DNA of 64,000 nt from Clostridia bacterium. GTDB taxonomy: Bacteria > Bacillota > Clostridia > Oscillospirales > Acutalibacteraceae. Position 1 is the first letter of the stretch, and each line of letters starts with the position of its first letter. A program made the position numbers and the translations under genes. Shown here piece after piece: positions 27,738-35,950 of this stretch. Under the pieces are notes generated by a model. It was not told where the DNA came from, made no database searches, and saw only the letters and a program-made list of their open reading frames with translations. The stretch is taken from contig JAFYLD010000022.1 in NCBI GenBank assembly GCA_017537245.1, positions 1 to 64,000 on the forward strand, read 5' to 3'.

Positions 27738-28456
27738 AACTAGAACCGATAGGCGATGGCAAGTTTATATACGTGTCACCACACCATACTTTTGGCACAG
27801 ACGCAGTGTTGCTTAGCAATTTTGCAAAAGCCAAAAATAGCGACAAGGCGGTTGACTTGGGTACAGGTTGCGGAATAATCGCATATTTAATGCTTCGCGA
27901 TAACAAATGCCAATATGCTTATGGCGTTGATATTTCGAGTGAGGCGATAGAACTTGCCACTCGCACAAAGCAGGAGTTTTCTATCGATAAATTTAATCCT
28001 GTTTTATCGGACTTAAAAGATTTAAAAGGAAAAGTGCCTTTTGGATGTAACACACTCGTTACTTGCAATCCTCCTTATAAAGCGCCATCGGCAGGCATTA
28101 AAAATCCCGATAGTGTAAAAAGTATTGCGCGTCACGAGGTGGAATGCACGCTTGAAGATATTATCATGGTTTCGGCAAAACTATTGCAAACGGGCGGACG
28201 ACTCTGTATGTGTCAACGCCCGGAAAGACTTGCCGAAATGATGGATTTAATGCGCAAATACAAGATAGAGCCAAAAAGACTCCGTCTTGTGTGCAAGTGC
28301 GTCGGAGAGTCACCGTGGCTAATACTACTAGAGGGCAGACGTTGTGGTAATCCCGCGCTTACAATAGAGCCGACTTTGTACGTAGAAGACGGCAAGGGTA
28401 ATTTTTCTGACGAAATGCTCCAAATTTATGGAAGCTATAAGGAAGCGTATTTATAA
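27722..28456 (+). CDS. TrmN6/YfiC-like N6-adenine tRNA methyltransferase
   Basis: This 244-residue SAM-dependent methyltransferase has the Rossmann motif DLGTGCGIIAY near 46 and the N-methyltransferase motif NPPY in VTCNPPYKAPSAG. The N-terminal FGTDAVLLSNF is typical of the tRNA1(Val) A37 N6-methyltransferase family (YabB/YfiC). Its precise tRNA target in Clostridia is unproven. It overlaps cysS by 16 nt and rsmI by 1 nt; in Firmicutes this gene commonly lies immediately before rsmI. Confidence 0.88.
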   Translation: MDQSIKLEPIGDGKFIYVSPHHTFGTDAVLLSNFAKAKNSDKAVDLGTGCGIIAYLMLRDNKCQYAYGVDISSEAIELATRTKQEFSIDKFNPVLSDLKDLKGKVPFGCNTLVTCNPPYKAPSAGIKNPDSVKSIARHEVECTLEDIIMVSAKLLQTGGRLCMCQRPERLAEMMDLMRKYKIEPKRLRLVCKCVGESPWLILLEGRRCGNPALTIEPTLYVEDGKGNFSDEMLQIYGSYKEAYL

Positions 28457-29277
28457 TGGCTGGAAAACTTTATATAGTAGGCACACCAATAGGAAATCTT
28501 GAGGATTTTTCACCCAGAGGCAAAAGAATTTTGGGCGAGGTTGATTTTATCGCGGCCGAGGACACTCGCGTTACGGTAAAACTTCTTAATCATCTTGGAA
28601 TTTCAAAGCCTATGGTGGCTTACTTTGAACACAACAAAAAAGAGCGTGGCAATACCGTAATCGAGCGTATGCTTGCAGGCGAGACCTGCGCTATCGTTAC
28701 AGATGCGGGTATGCCTGCGATTTCAGACCCGGGTGAAGATTTAATTCGCGAATGTCACGAACATGGCATTGCGGTAGAATCGGTGCCCGGTCCTACTGCG
28801 TTTGCAACAGCTATGGCGCTTTCGGGTATGCCTAGTGGCAGATTTTGTTTTGAAGGATTTTTGTCGGTTAATAAGCCCTCAAGAAAACAACATTTAGAAG
28901 AAGTAAAAAACGAGCGGCGTACTATGATTTTTTACGAAGCTCCGCACAAACTAATAAAAACGCTTGCAGATATGTACGAAGCGTTTGGTGATAGAAATAT
29001 CGCTATTGTGCGAGAAATTACCAAAATTCACGAAACGGTTATGCGCACAACTTTTAGCGAGGCGATCGAGTTTTACAAATCAAACGAGCCTCGCGGCGAG
29101 TACGTTTTAATAATAGAAGGCGCAAAAGAAGAAACAGTAACCTACACGTTAGAAGATGCAGTAAATCTTGCAAAAAAACTTATGGAAAACGGACTTCCTG
29201 CTTCTGCTGCGGCAAAAGAAGCGGCGGCTACAACAGGAATAAAAAAGAGCGACATATATAAGCAGATGCTTAGCTAA
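28456..29277 (+). CDS. rsmI: 16S rRNA (cytidine1402-2'-O)-methyltransferase
   Basis: RsmI 2'-O-methylates C1402 in the decoding centre of 16S rRNA. The 273-residue protein starts with the signature LYIVGTPIGNLEDFSPR and has AAEDTR, DAGMPAISDPG and the tetrapyrrole methylase fold. It overlaps the upstream methyltransferase by 1 nt. Confidence 0.96.
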   Translation: MAGKLYIVGTPIGNLEDFSPRGKRILGEVDFIAAEDTRVTVKLLNHLGISKPMVAYFEHNKKERGNTVIERMLAGETCAIVTDAGMPAISDPGEDLIRECHEHGIAVESVPGPTAFATAMALSGMPSGRFCFEGFLSVNKPSRKQHLEEVKNERRTMIFYEAPHKLIKTLADMYEAFGDRNIAIVREITKIHETVMRTTFSEAIEFYKSNEPRGEYVLIIEGAKEETVTYTLEDAVNLAKKLMENGLPASAAAKEAAATTGIKKSDIYKQMLS

Positions 29278-29293
29278 AATATGGTGGTGCGAA

Positions 29294-30916
29294 ATGGATA
29301 ACAAAGAAAATTTAGACAATATAAATAACGTTGACGATGCCGAAAATTTAAGCGGCAATGACAATATCGAATTTGATTTTAACGATACGTTTGAAAATAT
29401 CATTTCTTCTTCAAAAAATAGTAAAGACGGGGAGTTTGAGGATATCGTGTCTGATTCTAGTCTAAAGCACGGCAAACATATATACGAAGATATTAGTTCT
29501 TCATCCCGCAAAAAAAATAAAAAAATACAAGGCTGGCAAAAGGCGCTAATCATTACAGGAACAAGTTTGTTCTTGGTAATTACTTTAGCGGTAGTTTGGT
29601 TTTTGAATTATTTTGACTATAATTACAGAGAAATCACAAACGACCCTAACGCGCTAGGCTTTGTTGAACATAAAGATGAAGAAATTATAAATATCGCGCT
29701 TTTTGGTGTTGACTCGCGTGACGAGTATGCCTTCAAAGGTAATACTGACAGTATTATGATATTAAGCCTTAACGCTAGAACAAAAAAGGTAAAAATCATT
29801 TCGGTTATGCGTGACACTTTTGTTCCTATGGAGTATCAGGGTAAAAACTATTACGCAAAGATAAATTCTGCTTATTCAAAAGGTCCGGAACATGCAATAA
29901 AAACACTAAACCAAGTGTATGACCTAGATATTTCAGAGTATGCAACGGTTAACTTCTTTGGCATGACCGATATTATCGATGCAGTTGGCGGAATCACCGC
30001 TACCATTACTAAGGATGAAATTACCTGGAAAGGTAACGATCACCCAAATCTAAACAACTGCATGGACGAAATATGTAGAGAATTAGGACTTAATGCAAAG
30101 GATTATTATATTCATACAGCAGGCGAGCAAACCCTTAACGGTGTACAAGCGGTAGCCTACGCGCGTGTGCGTCATTGTACAAGCGCTTGGGGAACTCGTG
30201 ACGACTTTGGTCGTACCGATAGACAGCGCCACGTTATGCAAGAGTTGTTTAACAAGGCAACAAAGATGGGAACGTCACAGTATATCTCTCTTGCAAAAGC
30301 ATTGATTCCTTGTACCGAAACTTCTCTTTCTTATGGCGATATTATCGATCTTGCAACAGGCATATTGATGGACTCTCCCGAGTTTGAGCAATATCGTTTG
30401 CCACCAGCAGAATATCAAACAAAATTTTTGATGAAGGGTCCTACAGGCTACGGCTCTATAATCTATTATGACCTTGATTACGCTGCAAAATTGGTGAACG
30501 GCATTATATATGACGACTTAACCATCGATGAGTTTGTAGAACAAAATCCAATCGAAAAGAACGACTGGTACTATGATATGACCGGCACTCACGGCAAAGA
30601 CACCACTACGTCAAGCGCGACCAGCAGTTCGACGTCAAGTGTTATTTCGAGCTCGGATACAACCAGCACAGAAGAGGAAGATACTTCTAGCGACGACGTA
30701 ACCAGCGAGGACGAAGCGCCTGATGAAGACGTATCTAGCGAGGACGAAACACCTAGCGAGGATACTTCAAGCGAAGAAACTTCTAGCGAAGAAGGTACCG
30801 AGAGCGACGTGACCGACGGTGACGTATCGTCCGACGTAGAAACCGAAGAAACACCATCTACCCCAGAGGAAACAACCTCTAGCGCGCCCGGTAAGAAACC
30901 TCATCGCAGTAAATAA
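29294..30916 (+). CDS. LytR-CpsA-Psr (LCP) family glycopolymer ligase
   Basis: LCP enzymes attach teichoic acids or capsule to peptidoglycan from lipid carriers. The 540-residue protein has an acidic cytoplasmic head (1-75), one membrane helix (83-106) and the LCP domain (about 125-370). The LCP domain shows ALFGVDSRD, the conserved ISVMRDTFV, and Arg residues in GVQAVAYARVRH and DDFGRTDRQRH. The last 100 residues are a low-complexity Ser/Thr/Glu/Asp tail. A capsule-type locus lies nearby (32-41 kb and 51-53 kb), so it may serve that polymer (inference). Confidence 0.92.
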   Translation: MDNKENLDNINNVDDAENLSGNDNIEFDFNDTFENIISSSKNSKDGEFEDIVSDSSLKHGKHIYEDISSSSRKKNKKIQGWQKALIITGTSLFLVITLAVVWFLNYFDYNYREITNDPNALGFVEHKDEEIINIALFGVDSRDEYAFKGNTDSIMILSLNARTKKVKIISVMRDTFVPMEYQGKNYYAKINSAYSKGPEHAIKTLNQVYDLDISEYATVNFFGMTDIIDAVGGITATITKDEITWKGNDHPNLNNCMDEICRELGLNAKDYYIHTAGEQTLNGVQAVAYARVRHCTSAWGTRDDFGRTDRQRHVMQELFNKATKMGTSQYISLAKALIPCTETSLSYGDIIDLATGILMDSPEFEQYRLPPAEYQTKFLMKGPTGYGSIIYYDLDYAAKLVNGIIYDDLTIDEFVEQNPIEKNDWYYDMTGTHGKDTTTSSATSSSTSSVISSSDTTSTEEEDTSSDDVTSEDEAPDEDVSSEDETPSEDTSSEETSSEEGTESDVTDGDVSSDVETEETPSTPEETTSSAPGKKPHRSK

Positions 30917-30928
30917 GAGGGCAGCAAA

Positions 30929-31114
30929 ATGAATAAAAAAAGCACAAATTGTGAAAGCTGCGCTAATTACGTCTATGACGCAGAATACGATGAGTATTAT
31001 TGTGACTGCCGTCTTGATGAGGACGAAATGGCAAAGTTTTTAACCTCGCAAAATTTTAATTGTCCGTATTACGATTTTTATGACGAATACAAAATCGTGC
31101 GAAAACAAAACTGA
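30929..31114 (+). CDS. Small Cys/Tyr-rich protein (DUF6472-like)
   Basis: This 61-residue acidic protein has a likely zinc or redox site: CESCANY near 8, CDC near 26 and a final CPYYD near 45, giving five Cys residues. Aromatic and acidic residues dominate. I recognise it as resembling the small clostridial DUF6472 proteins, whose function is unknown. It sits between the LCP ligase and plsC, with GAGGG before the ATG and short spacings (12 and 14 nt), so it belongs to this operon. Confidence 0.75.
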   Translation: MNKKSTNCESCANYVYDAEYDEYYCDCRLDEDEMAKFLTSQNFNCPYYDFYDEYKIVRKQN

Positions 31115-31128
31115 AAGGCTAAATATAA

Positions 31129-31980
31129 ATGCTTAAGATTTATTTGCTTTTGTCGGCAGTAATAACCCTATTGCTCGACATACCTTTTGAAATATTTAAA
31201 CAAACGTATTCTTGGTGGCTAGTACCCGTGCTTTTGATAGGCGCGTTTGTGGCGCTAGTGCTATTACACTGTATTGTATTACTTGTAAGCGTGCTAGTGG
31301 TAAACCTTGACAAACCGCCAAAAGATACCGACTTTTTCAGACTGCTTGTAAAAACTTTTTTAAAGATGGCGTTGCCGATTCTTCGCGTAAAGGTGCACAC
31401 AACCGGTCTTGAAAAAATCCCTGAAGACGAGCCTTTTTTGATAGTGAGCAATCACACGCATAACCTTGACCCTGCTATTATTTATTACGCAGTGCCGGAT
31501 GCAAGAATTGCCTTTATCGCAAAAAAAGAGGTGCGCGACCTTTACCCGTTTGTGTATAAAGCATTACATAAATTAAACGGCTTGCCAATCGACCGCGAGA
31601 ACAATCGTGAGGCAGCAAAGGTTATAATAAACGCAACAAAACTTATCAAAGAAAAAACCAATTCCGTAGCGGTTTTTCCGGAAGGTTACGTTAGCAAAAC
31701 GGGCGAGTTGTTGCCAATTCGTAGCGGCTCTTTAAAAATTGCTACCAAAGCAAAGGCAAAGATCGTTGTCTGTACTACTTGGGGAACAAAACAGGTGCCT
31801 AAAAATCTATTCCGCAGAAGAACCGATATATATTTTGACGTACTTGACGTAATCGATACCGCCGAAAACCAACAAACGGTTGAGCTTGGAGAGAAAATCG
31901 GCGAAATTATGTTGGAATCACTAATCACAAAAGAAGGCTACCCAACAAAAACGCAAGAAGAGTCAATTGATTTTCAATAA
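31129..31980 (+). CDS. plsC: 1-acyl-sn-glycerol-3-phosphate acyltransferase
   Basis: PlsC adds the second acyl chain in phosphatidic acid synthesis. The 283-residue protein begins with membrane helices (about 5-60). The acyltransferase motif is NHTHNLD (His109-x4-Asp114), followed by a Gly-Leu-Pro-Ile-Asp-Arg block near 144 and FPEG in VAVFPEGYVSKTG. The unusually long hydrophobic N-terminus is seen in clostridial homologs. It ends the operon that starts around cysE; a GC-rich terminator follows. Confidence 0.9.
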   Translation: MLKIYLLLSAVITLLLDIPFEIFKQTYSWWLVPVLLIGAFVALVLLHCIVLLVSVLVVNLDKPPKDTDFFRLLVKTFLKMALPILRVKVHTTGLEKIPEDEPFLIVSNHTHNLDPAIIYYAVPDARIAFIAKKEVRDLYPFVYKALHKLNGLPIDRENNREAAKVIINATKLIKEKTNSVAVFPEGYVSKTGELLPIRSGSLKIATKAKAKIVVCTTWGTKQVPKNLFRRRTDIYFDVLDVIDTAENQQTVELGEKIGEIMLESLITKEGYPTKTQEESIDFQ

Positions 31981-32001
31981 GCGAATTGTATTATAAAAAA
32001 C

Positions 32002-32030
32002 AACCCCCGCTCATTTGTGAGCGGGGGTTC
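32002..32030. terminator. Terminator between plsC and the glycan-modification operon
   Basis: 12-bp stem AACCCCCGCTCA/TGAGCGGGGGTT (32002-32013 with 32018-32029), with an A-run on the left. It serves the minus-strand operon ending at 32033 and possibly plsC as well. Confidence 0.85.
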
Positions 32031-32032
32031 TG

Positions 32033-33112
32033 TTATTGTTGATAAAATTCAATTAGATCATCAAGATTATTTATTCCAAAATCAGCAAAGCAGAAGCTTT
32101 CTTTTTGTAAAGAAATTCTATCATACCAAGCCATTGTTGACTTCATAAAGGGACAAGGCAAATTTAAAAAATCGGCGATTTGAATCAGTATTGCAAGGCC
32201 GAAAGAAAAATCAGCGGTAAAATAACGAGAGTTTAAATCTGGCGAAAATTCATTGCCGACCTGTACGCAAGGAGTTTTAAGCCCTTTAAAAGCCTTAATG
32301 CTGGTGATTTTGTTTGTTAGCTGCTCAGCGTTTTCGCTTTCGTAGTGAATCTTGAGCGATTTAACATAAGATAAATCGAACATATTAAGCGCTTTGCAAA
32401 TGTTTTGCACCTCGCTGTCGCACTCGAGTAAAAGTTCTGATGATTTGTCAGTCCAGCCCTCGTAAAATAGAGGTACATCTGCATAGGTTTTACCTGTTTC
32501 ATAATCCTCAAAGATGCTTTTAAGTCGTGTTGTATGCAAAATTGGATTAGAGGGAATAAGGGTGATATTTAAATAATTTGGCATGACCGAGCATTTCATA
32601 TCAAAGATATCGCTTATTATTTTTGAACACTCGTTTACAAATGAGTGTGGAATTGCGGCGACAAATAACTCGTCGCGATAACCTGTTGCGCATACAATTT
32701 TACCGTATTCTACCAACCTCGCCACACTCGGAACTCGTTGAAGTCCAAAAAGCACACAACCTTTATCGATTGCCGTTTTAAAGGCAAACTCTCCGCCGCC
32801 TGAACCCGGCACCAAGCAAATTTTAGCGCCGATTTTTAGGTGCGGATACATTGTTTCGGCGGTTTTTTGCATATGAAAGGCAGGCACTGTTATAAAGATG
32901 AGATCTGCGCCGCCAAATGCTAAAGCTGCATCGTCGGTTGCGCAAGAGATGTTGCCCGCAAGGGTGGTTTCGCCAAGTTCGTTTACTATTTTTAAACTTT
33001 TTGAAATTTGGTCATATTTTGTTGTAAACATAGTTACATTATGGCCTTTAGATGCGCAATGAACCGCAATTTGTGTGCCGATGTTTCCTGCACCAACAAT
33101 AGTAATGTTCAT
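32033..33112 (-). CDS. Opine/octopine dehydrogenase-like oxidoreductase
   Basis: This 359-residue NAD(P)-dependent enzyme has an N-terminal Rossmann domain starting MNITIVGAGNIGTQ (Gly7-x-Gly9-x2-Gly12) and a conserved TVPAFHM and PGSGGGEFAF region. The C-terminal domain is of the octopine/nopaline dehydrogenase type. Such enzymes reductively join an amine to a 2-keto acid. It is third in a tight minus-strand operon behind LicD and a cytidylyltransferase-PLP fusion, with 12 nt between genes. I infer that it alkylates the amine of a small molecule destined for a surface glycan. Substrate and product are not known. Confidence 0.8.
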   Translation of the reverse strand: MNITIVGAGNIGTQIAVHCASKGHNVTMFTTKYDQISKSLKIVNELGETTLAGNISCATDDAALAFGGADLIFITVPAFHMQKTAETMYPHLKIGAKICLVPGSGGGEFAFKTAIDKGCVLFGLQRVPSVARLVEYGKIVCATGYRDELFVAAIPHSFVNECSKIISDIFDMKCSVMPNYLNITLIPSNPILHTTRLKSIFEDYETGKTYADVPLFYEGWTDKSSELLLECDSEVQNICKALNMFDLSYVKSLKIHYESENAEQLTNKITSIKAFKGLKTPCVQVGNEFSPDLNSRYFTADFSFGLAILIQIADFLNLPCPFMKSTMAWYDRISLQKESFCFADFGINNLDDLIEFYQQ

Positions 33113-33124
33113 AAATTTTTCCTT

Positions 33125-34933
33125 TTAGATAAGTTCGGTTTTAAAGGCGTTTATAAGTTTATTGTTGTCCTCGGTTGAGCGAATAGCGATTCTTATATAT
33201 TCGCCGTCAACCTTGGTTGAGAGATCCTTTATAAGCAAGTCGTGAACCACAAGCAGTTTTTTAGTAAGTTCTTTGGCGGTGATTTTGCCAGTAAGCTCAA
33301 TCATAAAGTAGTTTGCTTGTGACGGAATAACGCGAATGCCGTTTATATCTTCAAGTTCGTCGGCAAAGCGTTTGCGTTCTGTACGGAATTTCTGAAGCGC
33401 TACGGCATAATCTTTTTTGTATTTTTCCGCAATTTGCATATAAAATTCGCCAAAGGAGTTAATGTTCCAAATAGCAACGTCTTTTTTGATATGTGAAATT
33501 GTATCAATGTCGCCACTCGCAAGAATGCCAAGGCGAATGCCGGGCACGCCATAGGATTTTGATATAGATTTAACAACAAAAAGATGTTTGTTGGCATTTA
33601 GTATTTCTTGATCTATTATTGTTGAGTCCAAGCAATCCGAAAAATCAACAAACGATTCGTCGATAACTAGCTTGATTGCTTTTTCTTTTGCCCAATCGAT
33701 AAGGTGCAACAAATCGCTTTTTGGAATATAGTTGCCTGAAGGATTGTCGGGGTTGATAATAACAAGAGTTTTGATGTCTTTATCACCAAAGAAATTCATA
33801 ACATCATCGGCGGTATATGAAAAGTCCTTGTTATCGGGAGCAAAAACAACCGAGTTTTCTTTTGTGTAACGGTTAGGATACTCTTCAAAAGTAGGGCGAA
33901 TAAATCCAACTTTACCATCTTGCATTTCCATAAATGATTTAATAAGCTCGGCGGCGCCATTGCCGACGACGATGTTCTCTTGATGCACGTCAAAGTTTTT
34001 GGCGGCAAGCAAAGAATTAACACCCATACCGCTAGGATATTGAGTAATAAGTGTTTCAAAACTTGCTTTTATTTCGTCCATTAAACGTTGTGGTGGGAAA
34101 TAAGGATTTACAAGATAGCAAAAATCAAGAAGTCTAGGATATCTCCAATAACCGCCAAAACGACGTTGCAAAGCGGCAACTTTTTCGTTGTCGTCGGGGT
34201 GGAACATAGAAGAAGCGATATCAAGATCTTGGATATCGTCAGTTTCGTACCAAAGTTGACCGTTAAGGCGCTCTGCCTTGATTTCGGGATTGTCGAGCAT
34301 GGTGATAACGCGCAACACTTGCTCGTAATATTCATTTTCGCCAAGCGCCTTAATATAGGCGTTTAGGAATGGAACGTAACTGTTTTTTGAAAACTCTTTG
34401 CTAAATTTATAAATATTTACGGTTTTATAATATTCGTCTTTTTCGCTATATTTAAAGTTTTTGCCGGGAATGAATGAAGTAATGTTGTCGAGCTCGTCTA
34501 TCTTTAGACAAGTACCATCCATCCAACATTCATACTTGTCGACAAGCGCCAAAGAAGGACGCGGATCATTAAGTAAAAGGTCAATAATGCTATCTTCAAA
34601 AATAAGGTCTGACTCAAAGAGTAAAGTGTCGTCTTCGCACAAATGATCTTGAGCAAGCGAAAGGGAATAGATATTGTTGGTTTTGTCGTAAATTGGATTG
34701 TCGACGTAAACGATAGGTGTGTTTATGTTTTTAAGCGTGGCGATGTAGTCGATAAGCTTTTGACCCTCGTATCCAACAACGATAACTATTCTCGAAAGAT
34801 TGTGCTTGTCAATTTGGCGAAGCATACGCTCAATAAGAGTAACTCCGTTAATTTTCACCATACATTTGGTATTGTCTTGCGTAAGTTCTTTAAGTCTTTT
34901 GCCCATACCGGCAGCGAGTATAACAGCTTGCAT
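33125..34933 (-). CDS. LicC-like nucleotidyltransferase fused to CobD/HisC-like PLP enzyme
   Basis: This 602-residue two-domain protein joins two enzyme families. Residues 1-240 form a nucleotidyltransferase: VILAAGMGKRL, MVKINGVTLIERM and NNIYSLSLAQD resemble LicC-type phosphocholine cytidylyltransferases. Residues about 260-602 form a fold-type I PLP enzyme: LVNPYFPP, VGNGAAELI, NPDNPSG (395-400), Asp425 in VIDESF and the PLP lysine Lys459 in SISKSYG. The GNGAAEL pattern fits HisC/CobD-like aminotransferases and L-threonine-phosphate decarboxylases. The fusion suggests one protein makes an amino-alcohol phosphate and activates it with CTP for the LicD transferase encoded upstream. This is inferred; aminoethylphosphonate-type chemistry is an alternative. 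Confidence 0.82.
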   Translation of the reverse strand: MQAVILAAGMGKRLKELTQDNTKCMVKINGVTLIERMLRQIDKHNLSRIVIVVGYEGQKLIDYIATLKNINTPIVYVDNPIYDKTNNIYSLSLAQDHLCEDDTLLFESDLIFEDSIIDLLLNDPRPSLALVDKYECWMDGTCLKIDELDNITSFIPGKNFKYSEKDEYYKTVNIYKFSKEFSKNSYVPFLNAYIKALGENEYYEQVLRVITMLDNPEIKAERLNGQLWYETDDIQDLDIASSMFHPDDNEKVAALQRRFGGYWRYPRLLDFCYLVNPYFPPQRLMDEIKASFETLITQYPSGMGVNSLLAAKNFDVHQENIVVGNGAAELIKSFMEMQDGKVGFIRPTFEEYPNRYTKENSVVFAPDNKDFSYTADDVMNFFGDKDIKTLVIINPDNPSGNYIPKSDLLHLIDWAKEKAIKLVIDESFVDFSDCLDSTIIDQEILNANKHLFVVKSISKSYGVPGIRLGILASGDIDTISHIKKDVAIWNINSFGEFYMQIAEKYKKDYAVALQKFRTERKRFADELEDINGIRVIPSQANYFMIELTGKITAKELTKKLLVVHDLLIKDLSTKVDGEYIRIAIRSTEDNNKLINAFKTELI

Positions 34934-34945
34934 ATAAATAACTCC

Positions 34946-35806
34946 TTAATTGTTAATTTCGTCAGGAAAAACTAAAACGTCTGGACAGTGATTTTTTTGT
35001 TTTTCGAGAGGTGGAACTTGCATAAAGTCGCCGTATTCGGCGGTTAAAATATCCTCGAGATTTCCCGGGAAGTAAACTTCGGTATCTTCAAATTTTATTT
35101 TGTGCAAAGGATAGAGTTGTTGTTTGTCAAAAACGTTTCCGCAAAATTTAGAACCGCAACAGTATGCTGCGTGGTTGGTGTTGTCGGCGTTGTATTTTGT
35201 GCACGCTTTAAGACAACGGTTGTATAAAAATTTGTGTGAAACCAATTTTAAAAACAGCCACATAGTCGCGGTAATGCAGTGCGCGAGCTTAGCTTTAAAG
35301 CCTTTTAGCGGCAAGTGAGGGAATGGTATGTGCTTTATGATAAAGATTTTGCTAAGTATCCAAGTCTTTTTAAGATGCTTTGCTCTAAGTTTTTCATCGT
35401 CGGGGGTGTTGTCTATTGGAAATATATCAAGGAAAATGCCTTTTGGATATTTACCGTATTTGTCCTCGGTTGTAATAAACTTAGAATCTTTTATAATTAT
35501 ATGGGTGTTCATAACGGGGAAATCATTAAATTTTTCGGCGTTCACAACTATATATTTATCTGCGTAATCGTGTTCGAATATTTCCATCGCTTTTTTGTAG
35601 TCGTCACGAGAAATGCCAAGGTCGATATCGTCATCCCACGGAATAAAACCGCCGTGACGCAGCGCGCCGATACCGGTGCCGCCAAAGCCAAAATACGAAA
35701 GACCGTTTTCTTCACAAACCTTGTGAAAGTCGTTTAGTATTTCAAGTTCGCATCGTTGTAATTTTTTTAAAACTTGTGGATCGTATTGTCCTGACAAAAC
35801 CATCAT
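34946..35806 (-). CDS. LicD-family phosphotransferase
   Basis: LicD enzymes transfer phosphocholine or related phospho-groups from a CDP carrier to sugars of teichoic acid, LPS or capsule. This 286-residue protein has the nucleotidyltransferase-like signature GGTGIGALRHGGFIPW followed by the Asp-rich metal site DDDID (58-62), and later LDIFPID. It is first in the operon with the fused activating enzyme and the opine dehydrogenase-like gene. The start is uncertain. GGAG touches the first ATG (35806), so the ATG at 35803 or the TTG at 35797 has better spacing. The promoter at 35830-35858 gives a leader of only about 20 nt. Confidence 0.9.
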   Translation of the reverse strand: MMVLSGQYDPQVLKKLQRCELEILNDFHKVCEENGLSYFGFGGTGIGALRHGGFIPWDDDIDLGISRDDYKKAMEIFEHDYADKYIVVNAEKFNDFPVMNTHIIIKDSKFITTEDKYGKYPKGIFLDIFPIDNTPDDEKLRAKHLKKTWILSKIFIIKHIPFPHLPLKGFKAKLAHCITATMWLFLKLVSHKFLYNRCLKACTKYNADNTNHAAYCCGSKFCGNVFDKQQLYPLHKIKFEDTEVYFPGNLEDILTAEYGDFMQVPPLEKQKNHCPDVLVFPDEINN

Positions 35807-35829
35807 CTCCTACATAGTTATACACCATA

Positions 35830-35863
35830 ATTATAGCAAACTAACGCTTGTTTGTCAACAAAC
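35830..35863 (-). promoter_or_regulatory. Consensus promoter of the LicD operon with palindrome
   Basis: On the minus strand TTGACA (35858-35853), exactly 17 nt, TATAAT (35835-35830). The palindrome GTTTGT-CA-ACAAAC (35850-35863) covers the -35, as an operator would. Confidence 0.82.
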
Positions 35864-35882
35864 GGCGCACCTTAAAAGAGAG

Positions 35883-35911
35883 TTGAAAAAAGACCTAAAT
35901 AGTGATATAAT
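35883..35911 (+). promoter_or_regulatory. Promoter of the flippase/glycosyltransferase operon
   Basis: TTGAAA (35883-35888), 17 nt, TATAAT (35906-35911). It is divergent from the LicD promoter, with 24 bp between the two -35 elements. The start point near 35918 rules out an ATG at 35915 as the flippase start. Confidence 0.78.
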
Positions 35912-35950
35912 AAATTGAATATTTGTGTGCTTTTGGAGGTGTGTACGAAA

